Positions 14,862 to 22,791 of a stretch of DNA of 24,736 bases are shown in pieces. How positions within the stretch are numbered: the stretch's first letter is position 1; each line of letters begins with the position of its first letter. Both the position numbers and the translations under genes were made by a program. A model generated the notes under the pieces. The model did no database searches, was not told where the DNA came from, and worked only from the letters and a program-made list of their open reading frames with translations. Source of the stretch: a virus. Where the stretch lies: IMG/VR virus record IMGVR_UViG_3300042390_000674, positions 1-24,736 of that record, one strand, 5' to 3'.

Positions 14862-17800
14862 TGAAGCTCCAACCCCTCGGCGACCTCCGCGGCGTCCTCA
14901 TTCCCGACGCGGGTACGCTCACCGCGGCCTACTCGGCCACCTCCCAAGCCGGCCCCCGCGCGGGCCCGGTGGTCCCAGACCAGACGACGGGCCTGCTTCT
15001 CCACGCCAGCGGCGCGCTCGACGCGTCGAGCGAGGCGGCCCAGGGCGTCACGATGGGGATCACGACGCTCACGGGCGGCGGTGTCGGCACAGGCGCGATC
15101 CGGTGGGCGTTCAGCGGTGACACTTTGCGGAGCTGGGATCCGCCGGTGATGCTCGCGGGCTGGGAGTACATCGACCGGTCCACGGTGGCCTCGCGCTACG
15201 TCGCGCCTCACGTCATCCGGCGCGCGTCCACCGGCCTCCCCGTCGCCGTCGTGACCAAAAACACTAACGACGTCGTGGTCAACATGGCGGACAATCGGGG
15301 CATCTGGACCGCGGCGACTGTCGAGGCCACCACCGCACAGACGCGGGCGTGCCTTGTCGACCTGCCGAGCGGGCGCCTCCTCTGCCTCTACGTCGTCGCG
15401 GCCTCGAGCTCCTCGACGCAGGTGCGGATGGCATACTCGGACGACGACGGCGCGACGTGGGCGGTGGGCGCGAGCTCGGCGCTCGGGTCGTCAATCGGGG
15501 TGGCGTCGAGCGCGGTGGTCCGCATCCGCGCGGTCTACCTCGCCGGGCAGATCTCCATGTTCATCCACTACGTCACGGCCGGCGCCGACTTCGTGTTCCA
15601 GCTCGCGAGCTCCGACGGGGGATGCCGGTTCGTCGGCATCGTCGGCGATGTCTCCAGCGGCTACCCCGACATGGTCGTCAGCCAGGGCTCGATCTTCCTC
15701 TCGCTGCTCCGCTACAGCGCCGCGTACACGCCGGTGACGGTCCAGCCCTACGTCTACCGGCTGTCGTCGGCTTCGCAGCCGATCTCATCGGTTGAGGGCG
15801 TCCAGGCGGGGACGGCCGCGGGCTCCGAGGTCTTCGGCACCTTCGCCGCGGGCGTGTTCACGGCGGGCGAGCTCGCGCTACTCGCGATGGATGACGGCAC
15901 GCTCTACGTCTACGGCGTGGACTTCGCGGGCACCGGCACCGGCGAGGTCATCACGCGCGTGAGCATCGACAGGGGCGCCAGTTGGGATCACAACTTTCGC
16001 AATAGCCACGGCGACGTCAACGGGACGGTGCTCCACTTCTCGGGCATCAACACCACGGCCTGGCGCGACCTGTCGGTAGCGCCCGAGCGCGGACGTGCCA
16101 TCATGGCGCACGCCACGATTGGCACGTCGACCGGCGACTACACGAGCCTCGCCGCTGCCTACCTCGGCGGCTGGTCGACGGTGGGGATGCCGGCGCCGGG
16201 GAGTCAGGAAGCATGGGAAGTGGCCGGCTGGGATGACACCTACGTCCCCATCGACCTTCCCGACGACTCGGGCCCGACGTGGACGCGTAGCTTCACCGGC
16301 GCGGCGACCGAGACGCTCGGCTCGGGCGGCGTGACGGTGAGTTGCATCGGCACCGACCGCGGGCAGTACCTCGCGACGCCGGCGACCACTGGCTACGAGG
16401 CCGACGGCGTGATCCTCGAGTACGCGGTTGTCGTCACCTCGGGCACGGCGAGTGCCGAGGTGCGGATCTCCGACGGCACGAACGCCTACATCACCCGCGT
16501 CGACGCGACGACGACCTCCGTGGAGCTCCGCGACGTGACGGCGGGCACGCTCGTCGGGACTGCGGTGACCGTCGACTGCACCAAGGGCGTCGTGATTCGC
16601 ATCGCGGTAGGGAAGGCCTCGGGCGCGTGGTCTACCAACGTGGGCAAGGTCCGCGCGTGGGTGCGCCTTGAGGGGCCCTACGGCAGCGGCTTCGTCAACC
16701 ATGGCCCTCGCCAGGACCGCGAGTGGACGTCCCTCGGCACGACGAGCACGCTTCAGTCGGTCGCCAGCGGCACCAATCGGATCCGCTGGGGCTCTGTGCC
16801 TCTGCCCTGCACTTCGACCTGGCGCCAGTTCGTCTTCTCGGCGGGCCGCGAGGCTGCAGGCAACATCCTTGCCAGCCCGGCCGGGACCTCCCGAGGCCAC
16901 CTCATCCCCCCCGTCGGGAGCCCCGTCCACCTGGTCGACGGCCTCCGCGTCCACGGTGTCGACGGGCCGACGGTGGCCGGTGACACGTTCACGACGACGG
17001 CCGCCTTCTCGTATCCAGTCGCGGCGATCAACCCCGCCGTGTCCCCCTCGCCGCGGCGTGTGTGGCGCTCGACGCTGGACACGGTGCAGCAGGACATCAT
17101 CCTCACGGGCGTCGACCTCGGCGCCCGCTCCGGTGACCTCTACGGGTTGTACTTGGCTGGGTGCAACTGGCGCACGGCTACCCTCTACCGGGACAGCAGC
17201 GGAACGAACAAGGTCTGTGACATCGATCTCGGCGCGAGCATGGCCGGTATGGACTTCGTCCGCAACCGCGGCCTCGTCTACCCCGTCGCCGGCGCGGGCG
17301 TCGGGATGCCCTTCTACGCGGGCGCGACGGCGCTGGAGGGCGCGACCGTGGAGTACACGTCGACGAGCGCCGGAAACCCGGTGGTGGTCCGCACGGTGCG
17401 GGCCAACACCTCGGGCGGTTGGGTCGCCAACGCGCCCGTCGGCACCTACGCGTCGACGCGCCTCGAGCTGGAGAGCTACGACGCGGCCGATCCGACGAGC
17501 GGCCTACTCACGCTGCGGATGCCCTCGGCCGTCGTCCTCTTCGACGCGATGGTCGGCACCGACACGCTCATGCTGCGGATCCCCGCCCAAGTCACGCCCG
17601 ACGACTACATGACGATCGGCACGATGATCGTCGGGCGCGTCCGCCTCTTCGGGCGGCAGTACAGCCGCGGGCGCGGGCTCACCTTCAAGCCAGCCTACGA
17701 GCTCGCCGAGACGCGCTCGGGCGCCCGGCGGGGGCGCGCCCTCGGGCCGACTCGACGCGCGATGGAGATGGCGTGGGACGACGGCGTCGACACGACTGGG

Positions 17801-18139
17801 CTGCACACCCCCGGCACGGCGCCCGACTACTACGGCCTCGGCTACGCCGGTGCCGACGGCCTCACCGCCATCGCGGACACGCCGCGGACGCTCGCGGGCA
17901 TCATCGCCGAGACGGACGGCGCGGTCCTGCCGGTGGTCCTCCTGCCCGCCATCCGGCAGCAGTCGAGCGCACCCGGTACCACCGGGCTCCAGCTCCTCGA
18001 TCCCGAGGCGCACCTCTACGGGCGCGTGATGACGGAGACGCTCCGGGTGGACGCGTCGAGCTCGGTGCGGGGTGACGAGCTCCGCGACCCCGGTGAGATG
18101 GTCCAGATCAGCACGGTACGCATCGAGGAGGAGGTCTGA
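14861..18139 (+). CDS. Large tail protein with sialidase-type propeller repeats
   Basis: At 1092 residues this is the largest protein. The N-terminal 400 residues contain Asp-box-like repeats: FSGDTLRSW (about 84-92), ADNRGIW (about 143-149), YSDDDGATW (about 192-200), SSDGGCRF (about 250-257) and SIDRGASW (about 368-375). These mark sialidase-like beta propellers. The middle is a jelly-roll-like, Thr/Val/Gly-rich beta domain. The C-terminal 200 residues (for example TIGTMIVGRVRLFGRQYSRG) resemble tail-tip components. It probably binds or trims a host surface glycan. The catalytic arginine triad of true sialidases was not established, so enzymatic activity is uncertain. ATG 14861 overlaps the hub stop. 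Confidence 0.75.
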   Translation: MKLQPLGDLRGVLIPDAGTLTAAYSATSQAGPRAGPVVPDQTTGLLLHASGALDASSEAAQGVTMGITTLTGGGVGTGAIRWAFSGDTLRSWDPPVMLAGWEYIDRSTVASRYVAPHVIRRASTGLPVAVVTKNTNDVVVNMADNRGIWTAATVEATTAQTRACLVDLPSGRLLCLYVVAASSSSTQVRMAYSDDDGATWAVGASSALGSSIGVASSAVVRIRAVYLAGQISMFIHYVTAGADFVFQLASSDGGCRFVGIVGDVSSGYPDMVVSQGSIFLSLLRYSAAYTPVTVQPYVYRLSSASQPISSVEGVQAGTAAGSEVFGTFAAGVFTAGELALLAMDDGTLYVYGVDFAGTGTGEVITRVSIDRGASWDHNFRNSHGDVNGTVLHFSGINTTAWRDLSVAPERGRAIMAHATIGTSTGDYTSLAAAYLGGWSTVGMPAPGSQEAWEVAGWDDTYVPIDLPDDSGPTWTRSFTGAATETLGSGGVTVSCIGTDRGQYLATPATTGYEADGVILEYAVVVTSGTASAEVRISDGTNAYITRVDATTTSVELRDVTAGTLVGTAVTVDCTKGVVIRIAVGKASGAWSTNVGKVRAWVRLEGPYGSGFVNHGPRQDREWTSLGTTSTLQSVASGTNRIRWGSVPLPCTSTWRQFVFSAGREAAGNILASPAGTSRGHLIPPVGSPVHLVDGLRVHGVDGPTVAGDTFTTTAAFSYPVAAINPAVSPSPRRVWRSTLDTVQQDIILTGVDLGARSGDLYGLYLAGCNWRTATLYRDSSGTNKVCDIDLGASMAGMDFVRNRGLVYPVAGAGVGMPFYAGATALEGATVEYTSTSAGNPVVVRTVRANTSGGWVANAPVGTYASTRLELESYDAADPTSGLLTLRMPSAVVLFDAMVGTDTLMLRIPAQVTPDDYMTIGTMIVGRVRLFGRQYSRGRGLTFKPAYELAETRSGARRGRALGPTRRAMEMAWDDGVDTTGLHTPGTAPDYYGLGYAGADGLTAIADTPRTLAGIIAETDGAVLPVVLLPAIRQQSSAPGTTGLQLLDPEAHLYGRVMTETLRVDASSSVRGDELRDPGEMVQISTVRIEEEV

Positions 18140-18585
18140 TGGCGACGACTACGGTGTGCCCTGTCGCGTGGATCCAGATCGGCAGCGCCCAAGCCGACGC
18201 GGCGGCGCGCGCCCTCATCGTCCAGGCGGGCTCGGGCGTGACGCTGACGACGACGACGACCGGGGGCGTGGCGACGACGACGATCGCGGCCTCGGGCGGC
18301 GGCGGTGGCGGCACCCCGACTGGCGCGGCCTCCGGAGACCTCGCCGGCACCTACCCGGCGCCGACGGTGACGCAGGCCCGAGGCCTTCGCGAGTCGGCGG
18401 GCCCGACGACGTTGACGATGGGCGCGGTGGCCGACGGCCAAGTGCTCAAGCGCTCGGGCTCTACCATCGTCGGCGCGTTCCTCTCGCTCGCCCTCGTCGT
18501 GTCTCAGCCCGACGCCTACGTCGCGCTTGAAGGGCTCTCCGTCGTCTACCCGTCCATCATCTCGTCCGGAGGCACCGTCGCATGA
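18139..18585 (+). CDS. Short tail-fibre-like protein
   Basis: This 148-residue protein starts at ATG 18139, overlapping the upstream stop (TGATG). Its N-terminal half is Thr/Ala/Gly-rich with low complexity and a run of Gly. The central PTGAASGDLAGTYPAPTVTQ segment matches a motif very common in phage tail fibres, typically a short trimerising linker. The rest is strand-rich (TLTMGAVADGQVLKRSGSTI). It is probably a small fibre attached to the tail tip. It overlaps the next gene at ATGA. Confidence 0.7.
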   Translation: MATTTVCPVAWIQIGSAQADAAARALIVQAGSGVTLTTTTTGGVATTTIAASGGGGGGTPTGAASGDLAGTYPAPTVTQARGLRESAGPTTLTMGAVADGQVLKRSGSTIVGAFLSLALVVSQPDAYVALEGLSVVYPSIISSGGTVA

Positions 18586-19556
18586 GTCTCGCCCCTCTCG
18601 CATGGCGCTACGTCGGAGCGCAGGCCTTCGCCAGCGCGACCGTAGCCTCTGCCCTTGACGCGCTCTACACCCTCGGGCTCAAGGTCACCTACGACGACGC
18701 GACGACGCGGACGCCGGGCTCGGGCTCGGCGTGGACGTGGTCGCGCTTCCAAAACGCCAGCGTCACGGAGGCCTGCTACGCCACGCCGCCGACTGACACG
18801 CTTGGCCTCCGTGTGATCCTCGCCGGCGCAGCCGTGGCCCCCGTGCCGGTACAGACGATGGCGGTGCCCGATGTGGCCGCCGCGGGAACCATGCACTGCA
18901 ACGTCGTGAAAAACGCCGGTGCGTTCGCGTCGTGGAACGCGGCTTCACCCTTCACTTCTGGGCAGACGTTCGGGTATTGGCGCGTGTGGGCCTCGGCGTC
19001 CGGGGCTGGCACCGTCCGGCTGTACGAGGGGACCGAGGCGGTCCTCGTGCTGATCTCGACGGGCGGCGGCAGCATCTACGGCGTGTTCCTCGGCGCCCTG
19101 CTCGACCCCGAGAGCCCCGACGTAACGAGCGATGCCGAGAGCGATGGCAAGCTCTACGGGATGATCACCTCGGGCATCGCGACCGCCATCAGTAGCGCGA
19201 TGAACACGGCCACCGCGTTCCTGGACCATTCGGTCACCGCAAGCCAGAATCACGCCGGTCTATTTACGCCCAGCGGAAGCGCCCTTCTCACCATGAACCG
19301 CCGCGCCCCCGCCAATAACGCGTTGACGACGACCTCGCTGAAGACGCGCTCAGGTCGGTACGTCCGCGCGCCCTACGATTACAGGTCGACGGCCGCCGCA
19401 CCCAACGACGCGTCACTCGGCCGCCTTCGAGAGGTCAGTATGTTCGCCGATGGGAAGACCGGGACTCGGCTGATTTCGGGCGCGACCACCATCGGCTACC
19501 TCGTCAGCGGCTCGACTTCAATCGACCAGGACGCCATCATCCTGGCGCACGCATGA
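18582..19556 (+). CDS. Tail appendage protein, probably virion-exposed
   Basis: This 324-residue protein starts at ATG 18582, overlapping the upstream stop as ATGA. It is Ala/Ser/Thr/Gly-rich, consistent with a beta-structured fibre or receptor-binding protein. The first 150 residues look like a beta sandwich (TFGYWRVWASASGAGTVRLY). A Gly/Asp linker follows, then helical-to-strand segments (GMITSGIATAISSAMNTATA) and a short C-terminal domain ending DQDAIILAHA. No enzyme motif is visible. Its place after the fibre-like gene supports an adsorption role; the exact function is not recognised. Confidence 0.62.
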   Translation: MSLAPLAWRYVGAQAFASATVASALDALYTLGLKVTYDDATTRTPGSGSAWTWSRFQNASVTEACYATPPTDTLGLRVILAGAAVAPVPVQTMAVPDVAAAGTMHCNVVKNAGAFASWNAASPFTSGQTFGYWRVWASASGAGTVRLYEGTEAVLVLISTGGGSIYGVFLGALLDPESPDVTSDAESDGKLYGMITSGIATAISSAMNTATAFLDHSVTASQNHAGLFTPSGSALLTMNRRAPANNALTTTSLKTRSGRYVRAPYDYRSTAAAPNDASLGRLREVSMFADGKTGTRLISGATTIGYLVSGSTSIDQDAIILAHA

Positions 19557-19756
19557 GCCCGGCCGTCGCCTGGGTCGCAGCCCTCGCCGCCGAGGGCCAC
19601 ACTCCCGTCCGCATCGAGGCGCCGGGCGTCCATCACGCCGATCTCATCGCGGCTGGGTACGCGCCCGAGTCGGAGCGCGACGGGCGAGCCGGCCACATCG
19701 TCGTCACTGACACGAACGTCGCCGAGTGGGCGGCGAACCTGCCGGAAACGTGGTAG
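19553..19756 (+). CDS. Small unknown protein at the end of the tail module
   Basis: This 67-residue protein starts at ATG 19553, overlapping the upstream stop as ATGA. It begins with a short helical stretch (AVAWVAALAAEGHTPVRIEA), has HHADLIAAGYAPESERD in the middle, and ends with a Trp. No family is recognised and the single hydrophobic stretch is too short to be a clear membrane helix. Coupling to the appendage gene suggests a tail-associated or fibre chaperone role. Confidence 0.55.
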   Translation: MSPAVAWVAALAAEGHTPVRIEAPGVHHADLIAAGYAPESERDGRAGHIVVTDTNVAEWAANLPETW

Positions 19757-19778
19757 TCTTGCGCGTGCGAGGTTGACT

Positions 19779-20090
19779 ATGCCTAACGACGCTCCCGCTT
19801 GGTACAGCAAAGCTTTCCGGGTCGAGGGCCCCGCCGGCATCCTCGCGATGCTCCTGTCCAGTGGAGTACTCGGCGCGACCGCAGCGGGCGGCGTCGGGGC
19901 CTACACACGCGACGGCGACCTTGCCGCGGTGGACGCTCGCGTAGATGCGCGCATGGGCGCGGTAGTCGAGCAGCTCCGGCGCGAAGCCCAAGTGGCGACC
20001 GAGGCGACCGAGGCCCTCGCTGGCGTGCGCTACGAGGAGATCTTGCGCCGGCTCGACAGGATCGAGAGGCGGTTGGACACGACGCCTTGA
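19779..20090 (+). CDS. Holin-like membrane protein with coiled coil
   Basis: This 103-residue protein starts at ATG 19779 with GAGG about eight bases upstream; a TTG at 19773 is an in-frame alternative. Residues about 17-43 form one hydrophobic segment (PAGILAMLLSSGVLGATAAG and following). The rest is a charged coiled coil (VVEQLRREAQVATEATEALA, later YEEILRRLDRIERRLD). One membrane helix plus a cytoplasmic coiled coil, in a small gene after the tail fibres and before a DUF5675 protein, fits a holin or accessory lysis protein. Other small membrane proteins cannot be excluded. Confidence 0.55.
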   Translation: MPNDAPAWYSKAFRVEGPAGILAMLLSSGVLGATAAGGVGAYTRDGDLAAVDARVDARMGAVVEQLRREAQVATEATEALAGVRYEEILRRLDRIERRLDTTP

Positions 20091-20551
20091 CCCCGCCCAC
20101 CCTCCGCATCCGCGTGACCCGCGACGAGCCGCACGACGCCGGCACGCTCGGCGTCGTCGAGCTCGACCTCCCCGACGACGGGGCCGGCTGGATGCCCTTC
20201 GGCTACTGCTCCGAGGACGTTGACCGGCGCCTCGAGGTCGATCCCCGGATGAAGATCCCCGGGCAGACCGCGATCCCCACGGGCACCTACGCGGTGCGCC
20301 TCTACCACAGCCCGAAGCACGGCCCGGACACCCCCGAGCTCGTCGCCGTCCCCGGCTACCAGCACGTCCAGATCCACAGCGGCAACGGCGCACGCGACAC
20401 GCTCGGGTGCCTCCTGTTCGGGCTCGGGCGCGACATCGGCGCGGGCATCGTGACGCGGAGCCGGCCCGCCTGCGCGTGGATCCGGGGCGAGATCGCCCGG
20501 GTCATCAAGGCCGGCGGCACGGTGACGGTGGAAGTCCGGAGGGCGGCATGA
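20087..20551 (+). CDS. DUF5675-like protein, candidate lysis factor
   Basis: This 154-residue protein starts at TTG 20087, overlapping the upstream stop as TTGA. It shows the DUF5675 pattern: IPTGTYAVRL at about 64-73, then VPGYQHVQIHSGN, then DTLGCLLFG, with His97 and Cys108 in the conserved H-x-G-N ... G-C arrangement. DUF5675 proteins occur in phages and some secretion-associated loci. The His/Cys spacing recalls L,D-transpeptidase-like folds, but enzymatic activity is my inference. It lies after the holin-like gene where an endolysin would be expected, and I see no conventional lysozyme, amidase or peptidase in the window. Confidence 0.7.
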   Translation: MTPPTLRIRVTRDEPHDAGTLGVVELDLPDDGAGWMPFGYCSEDVDRRLEVDPRMKIPGQTAIPTGTYAVRLYHSPKHGPDTPELVAVPGYQHVQIHSGNGARDTLGCLLFGLGRDIGAGIVTRSRPACAWIRGEIARVIKAGGTVTVEVRRAA

Positions 20552-20766
20552 CCAACCCCGACCGGTCCCAGCTCGCCGCCCTCGGGCGCCCCGTCGCCGT
20601 CCCCGGCGTCCACTTCCCGAGCGCGAGCGACGACGAGGCCCTGGGGCGCCACCTCCGCGCCGACGCAGCCGAGGACCTCGACGCGCTCCGGCGCGTGAGC
20701 GATGCGGCGATCGGGGACGAGCTCTTCCGGCGCCGTGAGGCGCGCACCCCGACAGGAGCGACATGA
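20548..20766 (+). CDS. Small unknown protein
   Basis: This 72-residue protein starts at ATG 20548, overlapping the upstream stop as ATGA. It is charged, with a short Pro/Val-rich start (GRPVAVPGVHFPSASDDEAL) and a helical second half (DLDALRRVSDAAIGDELFRR). There is no membrane segment or known motif. Position in the lysis-like cassette suggests a late accessory role only. Confidence 0.55.
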   Translation: MTNPDRSQLAALGRPVAVPGVHFPSASDDEALGRHLRADAAEDLDALRRVSDAAIGDELFRRREARTPTGAT

Positions 20767-21068
20767 CCCCCACCGATCGCCGCGCCCACCGCGCCGCCCG
20801 CATCGCCCACGCCCGCACCCGTCTCCCCGCGCGGTCCTGGCTCCGCGCCCGCATCGAGCCGCTCATCCTCGCCGGCCAGTCCGACGACCAGGTGGCGCGC
20901 CAGATCGCCACCGCCCTCGACGGCCTCTTCGCGCTGGACCGGCTCATCCCCGGCCCCGTGGGGCAGCTCGCCGAGGCGGTCGACGGGGACATCCTCTACG
21001 CCGTCGCGCTCCCGATCGTGAAGGGCGCGCGGCGCGCGATGGTCAAGGCGCAGATCGTGCACGCGTAG
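20763..21068 (+). CDS. Small unknown protein, last gene of the rightward module
   Basis: This 101-residue protein starts at ATG 20763, overlapping the upstream stop as ATGA. It has a strongly basic N-terminus (RRAHRAARIAHARTRLPARS), an amphipathic middle and a moderately hydrophobic segment (GDILYAVALPIVKGARR) that may be an amphipathic helix rather than a membrane span. No family is recognised. It is followed by an inverted repeat and the attP-like region. Confidence 0.55.
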   Translation: MTPTDRRAHRAARIAHARTRLPARSWLRARIEPLILAGQSDDQVARQIATALDGLFALDRLIPGPVGQLAEAVDGDILYAVALPIVKGARRAMVKAQIVHA

Positions 21069-21073
21069 GGGGC

Positions 21074-21098
21074 AACCCTCAAGGAATTCGTGAGGGTT
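21074..21098 (+). terminator. Inverted repeat behind the late genes; possible terminator
   Basis: AACCCTCA (21074-21081) and TGAGGGTT (21091-21098) are perfect complements around a nine-base loop, six bases after the final stop. There is no following T run, so it is a weak intrinsic terminator; it could also be part of the attachment region. Confidence 0.45.
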
Positions 21099-21102
21099 CG
21101 GG

Positions 21103-21288
21103 GTGTGGGAAGACCGTGGGAAGACCGGGGCACGAATGGCCGTGGAGCGGCAATCCAGGCCAGCCAGAACCGCCGCTAAGTGCCCGTCATTACCCGCGAA
21201 CCGCAGCCGAGCCGCACAGGTATGCCCTGTTCCAAGATCCGCATCAACAGCGGATCGTAGAGCGGTGTGGGAACGAGTGTGGGAAGAC
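21103..21288. other. Candidate phage attachment site (attP) region
   Basis: Four same-direction repeats flank this region. On the left are GTGTGGGAAGACC (21103-21115) and GTGGGAAGACC (21116-21126). On the right are GTGTGGGAAC (21265-21274) and GTGTGGGAAGACGG (21277-21290). They look like paired arm-type integrase sites. Between them lies a 7-7-7 inverted repeat (21236-21256). The region sits immediately beyond the 3' end of the integrase gene, the classic place for attP. No tRNA fragment is recognised in it. Confidence 0.62.
21236..21256. repeat. Candidate att core: 7-base inverted repeat with 7-base spacer
   Basis: GATCCGC (21236-21242) and GCGGATC (21250-21256) are perfect complements around the seven-base spacer ATCAACA. 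Tyrosine recombinase core sites have this form, with the spacer as the strand-exchange region. Neither strand has a T run after the repeat, which argues against a plain terminator. Confidence 0.58.
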
Positions 21289-21310
21289 GGCCGGGGCCGC
21301 GTGTACCGCT

Positions 21311-22504
21311 TTACGACGACGTGAACGGGAGCACGGCCCCGAGCTGCGCGCGGGCCACAGCTCGCCGCTTGTCGTCGAGGCTCGGGCGCCGGTAGCGTCG
21401 GGCGGCCTCGGCGGCGGAGTGTCCCTGCACGCTCGCCCCCGTCGCCGGCTCCACGTCCGACCGGCCCATCTCGTCCGTGGCCCACCGGCGAATCGCGTGC
21501 GACGTGAAGCGCCCCTCGGCGAGCCCCAGTCGAGCGGCGACCCGAGCGCAGGCGGCGGGTAGGAGCTTCATCGTGCGGCTCACCGCGGTGACGGGCTGGA
21601 CCCCGAGCACCCACCGCGCGCGGATGTCGAGGGGCATCTGCCGGCGGCCCTGCCCCTTCGGGTCCTCGGTGCGGTCGCGCCAGGTGCGGAGGGCCTCGGC
21701 CACCTCGTCGCCGATCGGTACCTCGCGCTCGCCCGTCTTCGCTGCCCCCGCGTGCCGCCCGAGGGAGAGGTAGGGCATCGGCCCGAGCCGGCAGTCGGCC
21801 CACTCCAGAGCGGCGATCTCGCCCACGCGAGAGCCCGTGGCGTACATGAGCCAGATCAAGAGCCCGTAGCGGGGCGGGAGCTCCTCGATGAGCGCAAGGA
21901 TCTCCTCTCGCGCCGGGGTGCGGGTGGGTCGCTTCGGGCGGGCGGCGAGCGGCTTTGGCGAGAGGATCGGGCACGTCGTCCACCGCTTCTGCCGGGCGTA
22001 CTTCAGGACCATCTGGAGGACCGAGACGTCATCGTTGATCGTCTTCGTCGCGTGTCCCGCGGCGGCCCGAGCGAGCGCGTAGTCCTCGATCGCCGTCTCC
22101 TCGAGCGCGTCGAGGACCAGGTCCCCGATCGTGCCCTCGCGCTTCCGGGAGATGAGCCGCCGCACGCTCGCGGTGTAGGCGAGGAGGGTGCGCGCCGTGA
22201 TCTGGTCGGCCTCCATCTCGCTCGCCTTCCGCCCGAGCCAGAGCTCGGCGGCGTCCCGGATCGTGTAGCCGCTGGACTCCCGAGCCGCCGGCGCCGCCGC
22301 GAGGTGGTCAGCTACCCACCGGATCGCCTTCGCCTCGATCTCGGCGTGCGTCCCGCGCCCGAGCACGGGCTTCTGCTTCTCGCCCTTGACGCACGAGTAC
22401 CCCCTCCACCACCACCGCGCGTCCTTCTCGGTCGGCTCCCGCTCGGGGTAGACGGTCAGCGGGCCGACGACGATCGGATCGGGCTTGCGGGGAGGGCGGG
22501 CCAT
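21311..22504 (-). CDS. int: Tyrosine integrase
   Basis: This 397-residue site-specific recombinase would integrate the phage at the host attB and, with an excisionase, remove it. The catalytic set is complete: Arg226 in TGSRVGEI, Lys256 in AAKTGERE, His336 and Arg339 in SHAIRRW, His362 in GHSAAEA and the nucleophile Tyr371 in ARRYRRP. The N-terminus has an arm-binding-like domain (WWWRGYSCVKGEKQKP), then a core-binding helical domain (SGYTIRDAAELWLGRKASEM). ATG 22504 is used. It is the last gene of the leftward operon, and its 3' end faces the candidate attP. Confidence 0.93.
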   Translation of the reverse strand: MARPPRKPDPIVVGPLTVYPEREPTEKDARWWWRGYSCVKGEKQKPVLGRGTHAEIEAKAIRWVADHLAAAPAARESSGYTIRDAAELWLGRKASEMEADQITARTLLAYTASVRRLISRKREGTIGDLVLDALEETAIEDYALARAAAGHATKTINDDVSVLQMVLKYARQKRWTTCPILSPKPLAARPKRPTRTPAREEILALIEELPPRYGLLIWLMYATGSRVGEIAALEWADCRLGPMPYLSLGRHAGAAKTGEREVPIGDEVAEALRTWRDRTEDPKGQGRRQMPLDIRARWVLGVQPVTAVSRTMKLLPAACARVAARLGLAEGRFTSHAIRRWATDEMGRSDVEPATGASVQGHSAAEAARRYRRPSLDDKRRAVARAQLGAVLPFTSS

Positions 22505-22531
22505 CTCAGGAGGCTACGCGCCGACCGGCGC

Positions 22532-22789
22532 TCAGTCCACCGATACTCGACGTGCCCGGTCGACCGGCGGGCGTCTCGGAGGTGCGGCCACGAGCTGGGC
22601 GCCGTCCCGCTCCCGCTTGAGCGCCGCGTTGATCTCGCCGACCTCGAAGCGCAGCCCCGCCCCCGGCGTCGGAAGCGCGAGCCCACGCGCCCGAGCCCAC
22701 GCCAACGCCTTCTCCCGGCCGCAGCCGAGGTGGCGGGCGAGCTCGTCGTCCGTGAGGAGGTCGCGATCTCCGAGGCCGCGGGGTGCCAT
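22532..22789 (-). CDS. Excisionase-like helix-turn-helix protein
   Basis: This 85-residue protein starts at ATG 22789, two bases after the upstream stop. Residues about 11-58 (LLTDDELARHLGCGREKALA, then WARARGLALPTP, then LRFEVGEINAALKRE) match the winged-helix excisionase/MerR-type DNA-binding fold (helix-turn-helix, then a wing, then a basic helix). The C-terminus is Pro/Arg-rich. It lies directly upstream of the integrase and is probably a recombination directionality factor or a regulator of the operon. Confidence 0.68.
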   Translation of the reverse strand: MAPRGLGDRDLLTDDELARHLGCGREKALAWARARGLALPTPGAGLRFEVGEINAALKRERDGAQLVAAPPRRPPVDRARRVSVD

Positions 22790-22791
22790 GG

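Noticed and set aside
16342-17612. Plus-strand frames overlapping the large tail gene
   Set aside because: Arg/Pro/Ser-rich out-of-frame shadows without start signals; the 1092-residue frame is continuous across them.
21172-21256. tRNA gene or tRNA 3' end within the attP region
   Set aside because: No acceptor stem, anticodon arm or T-loop consensus could be assembled from this stretch.
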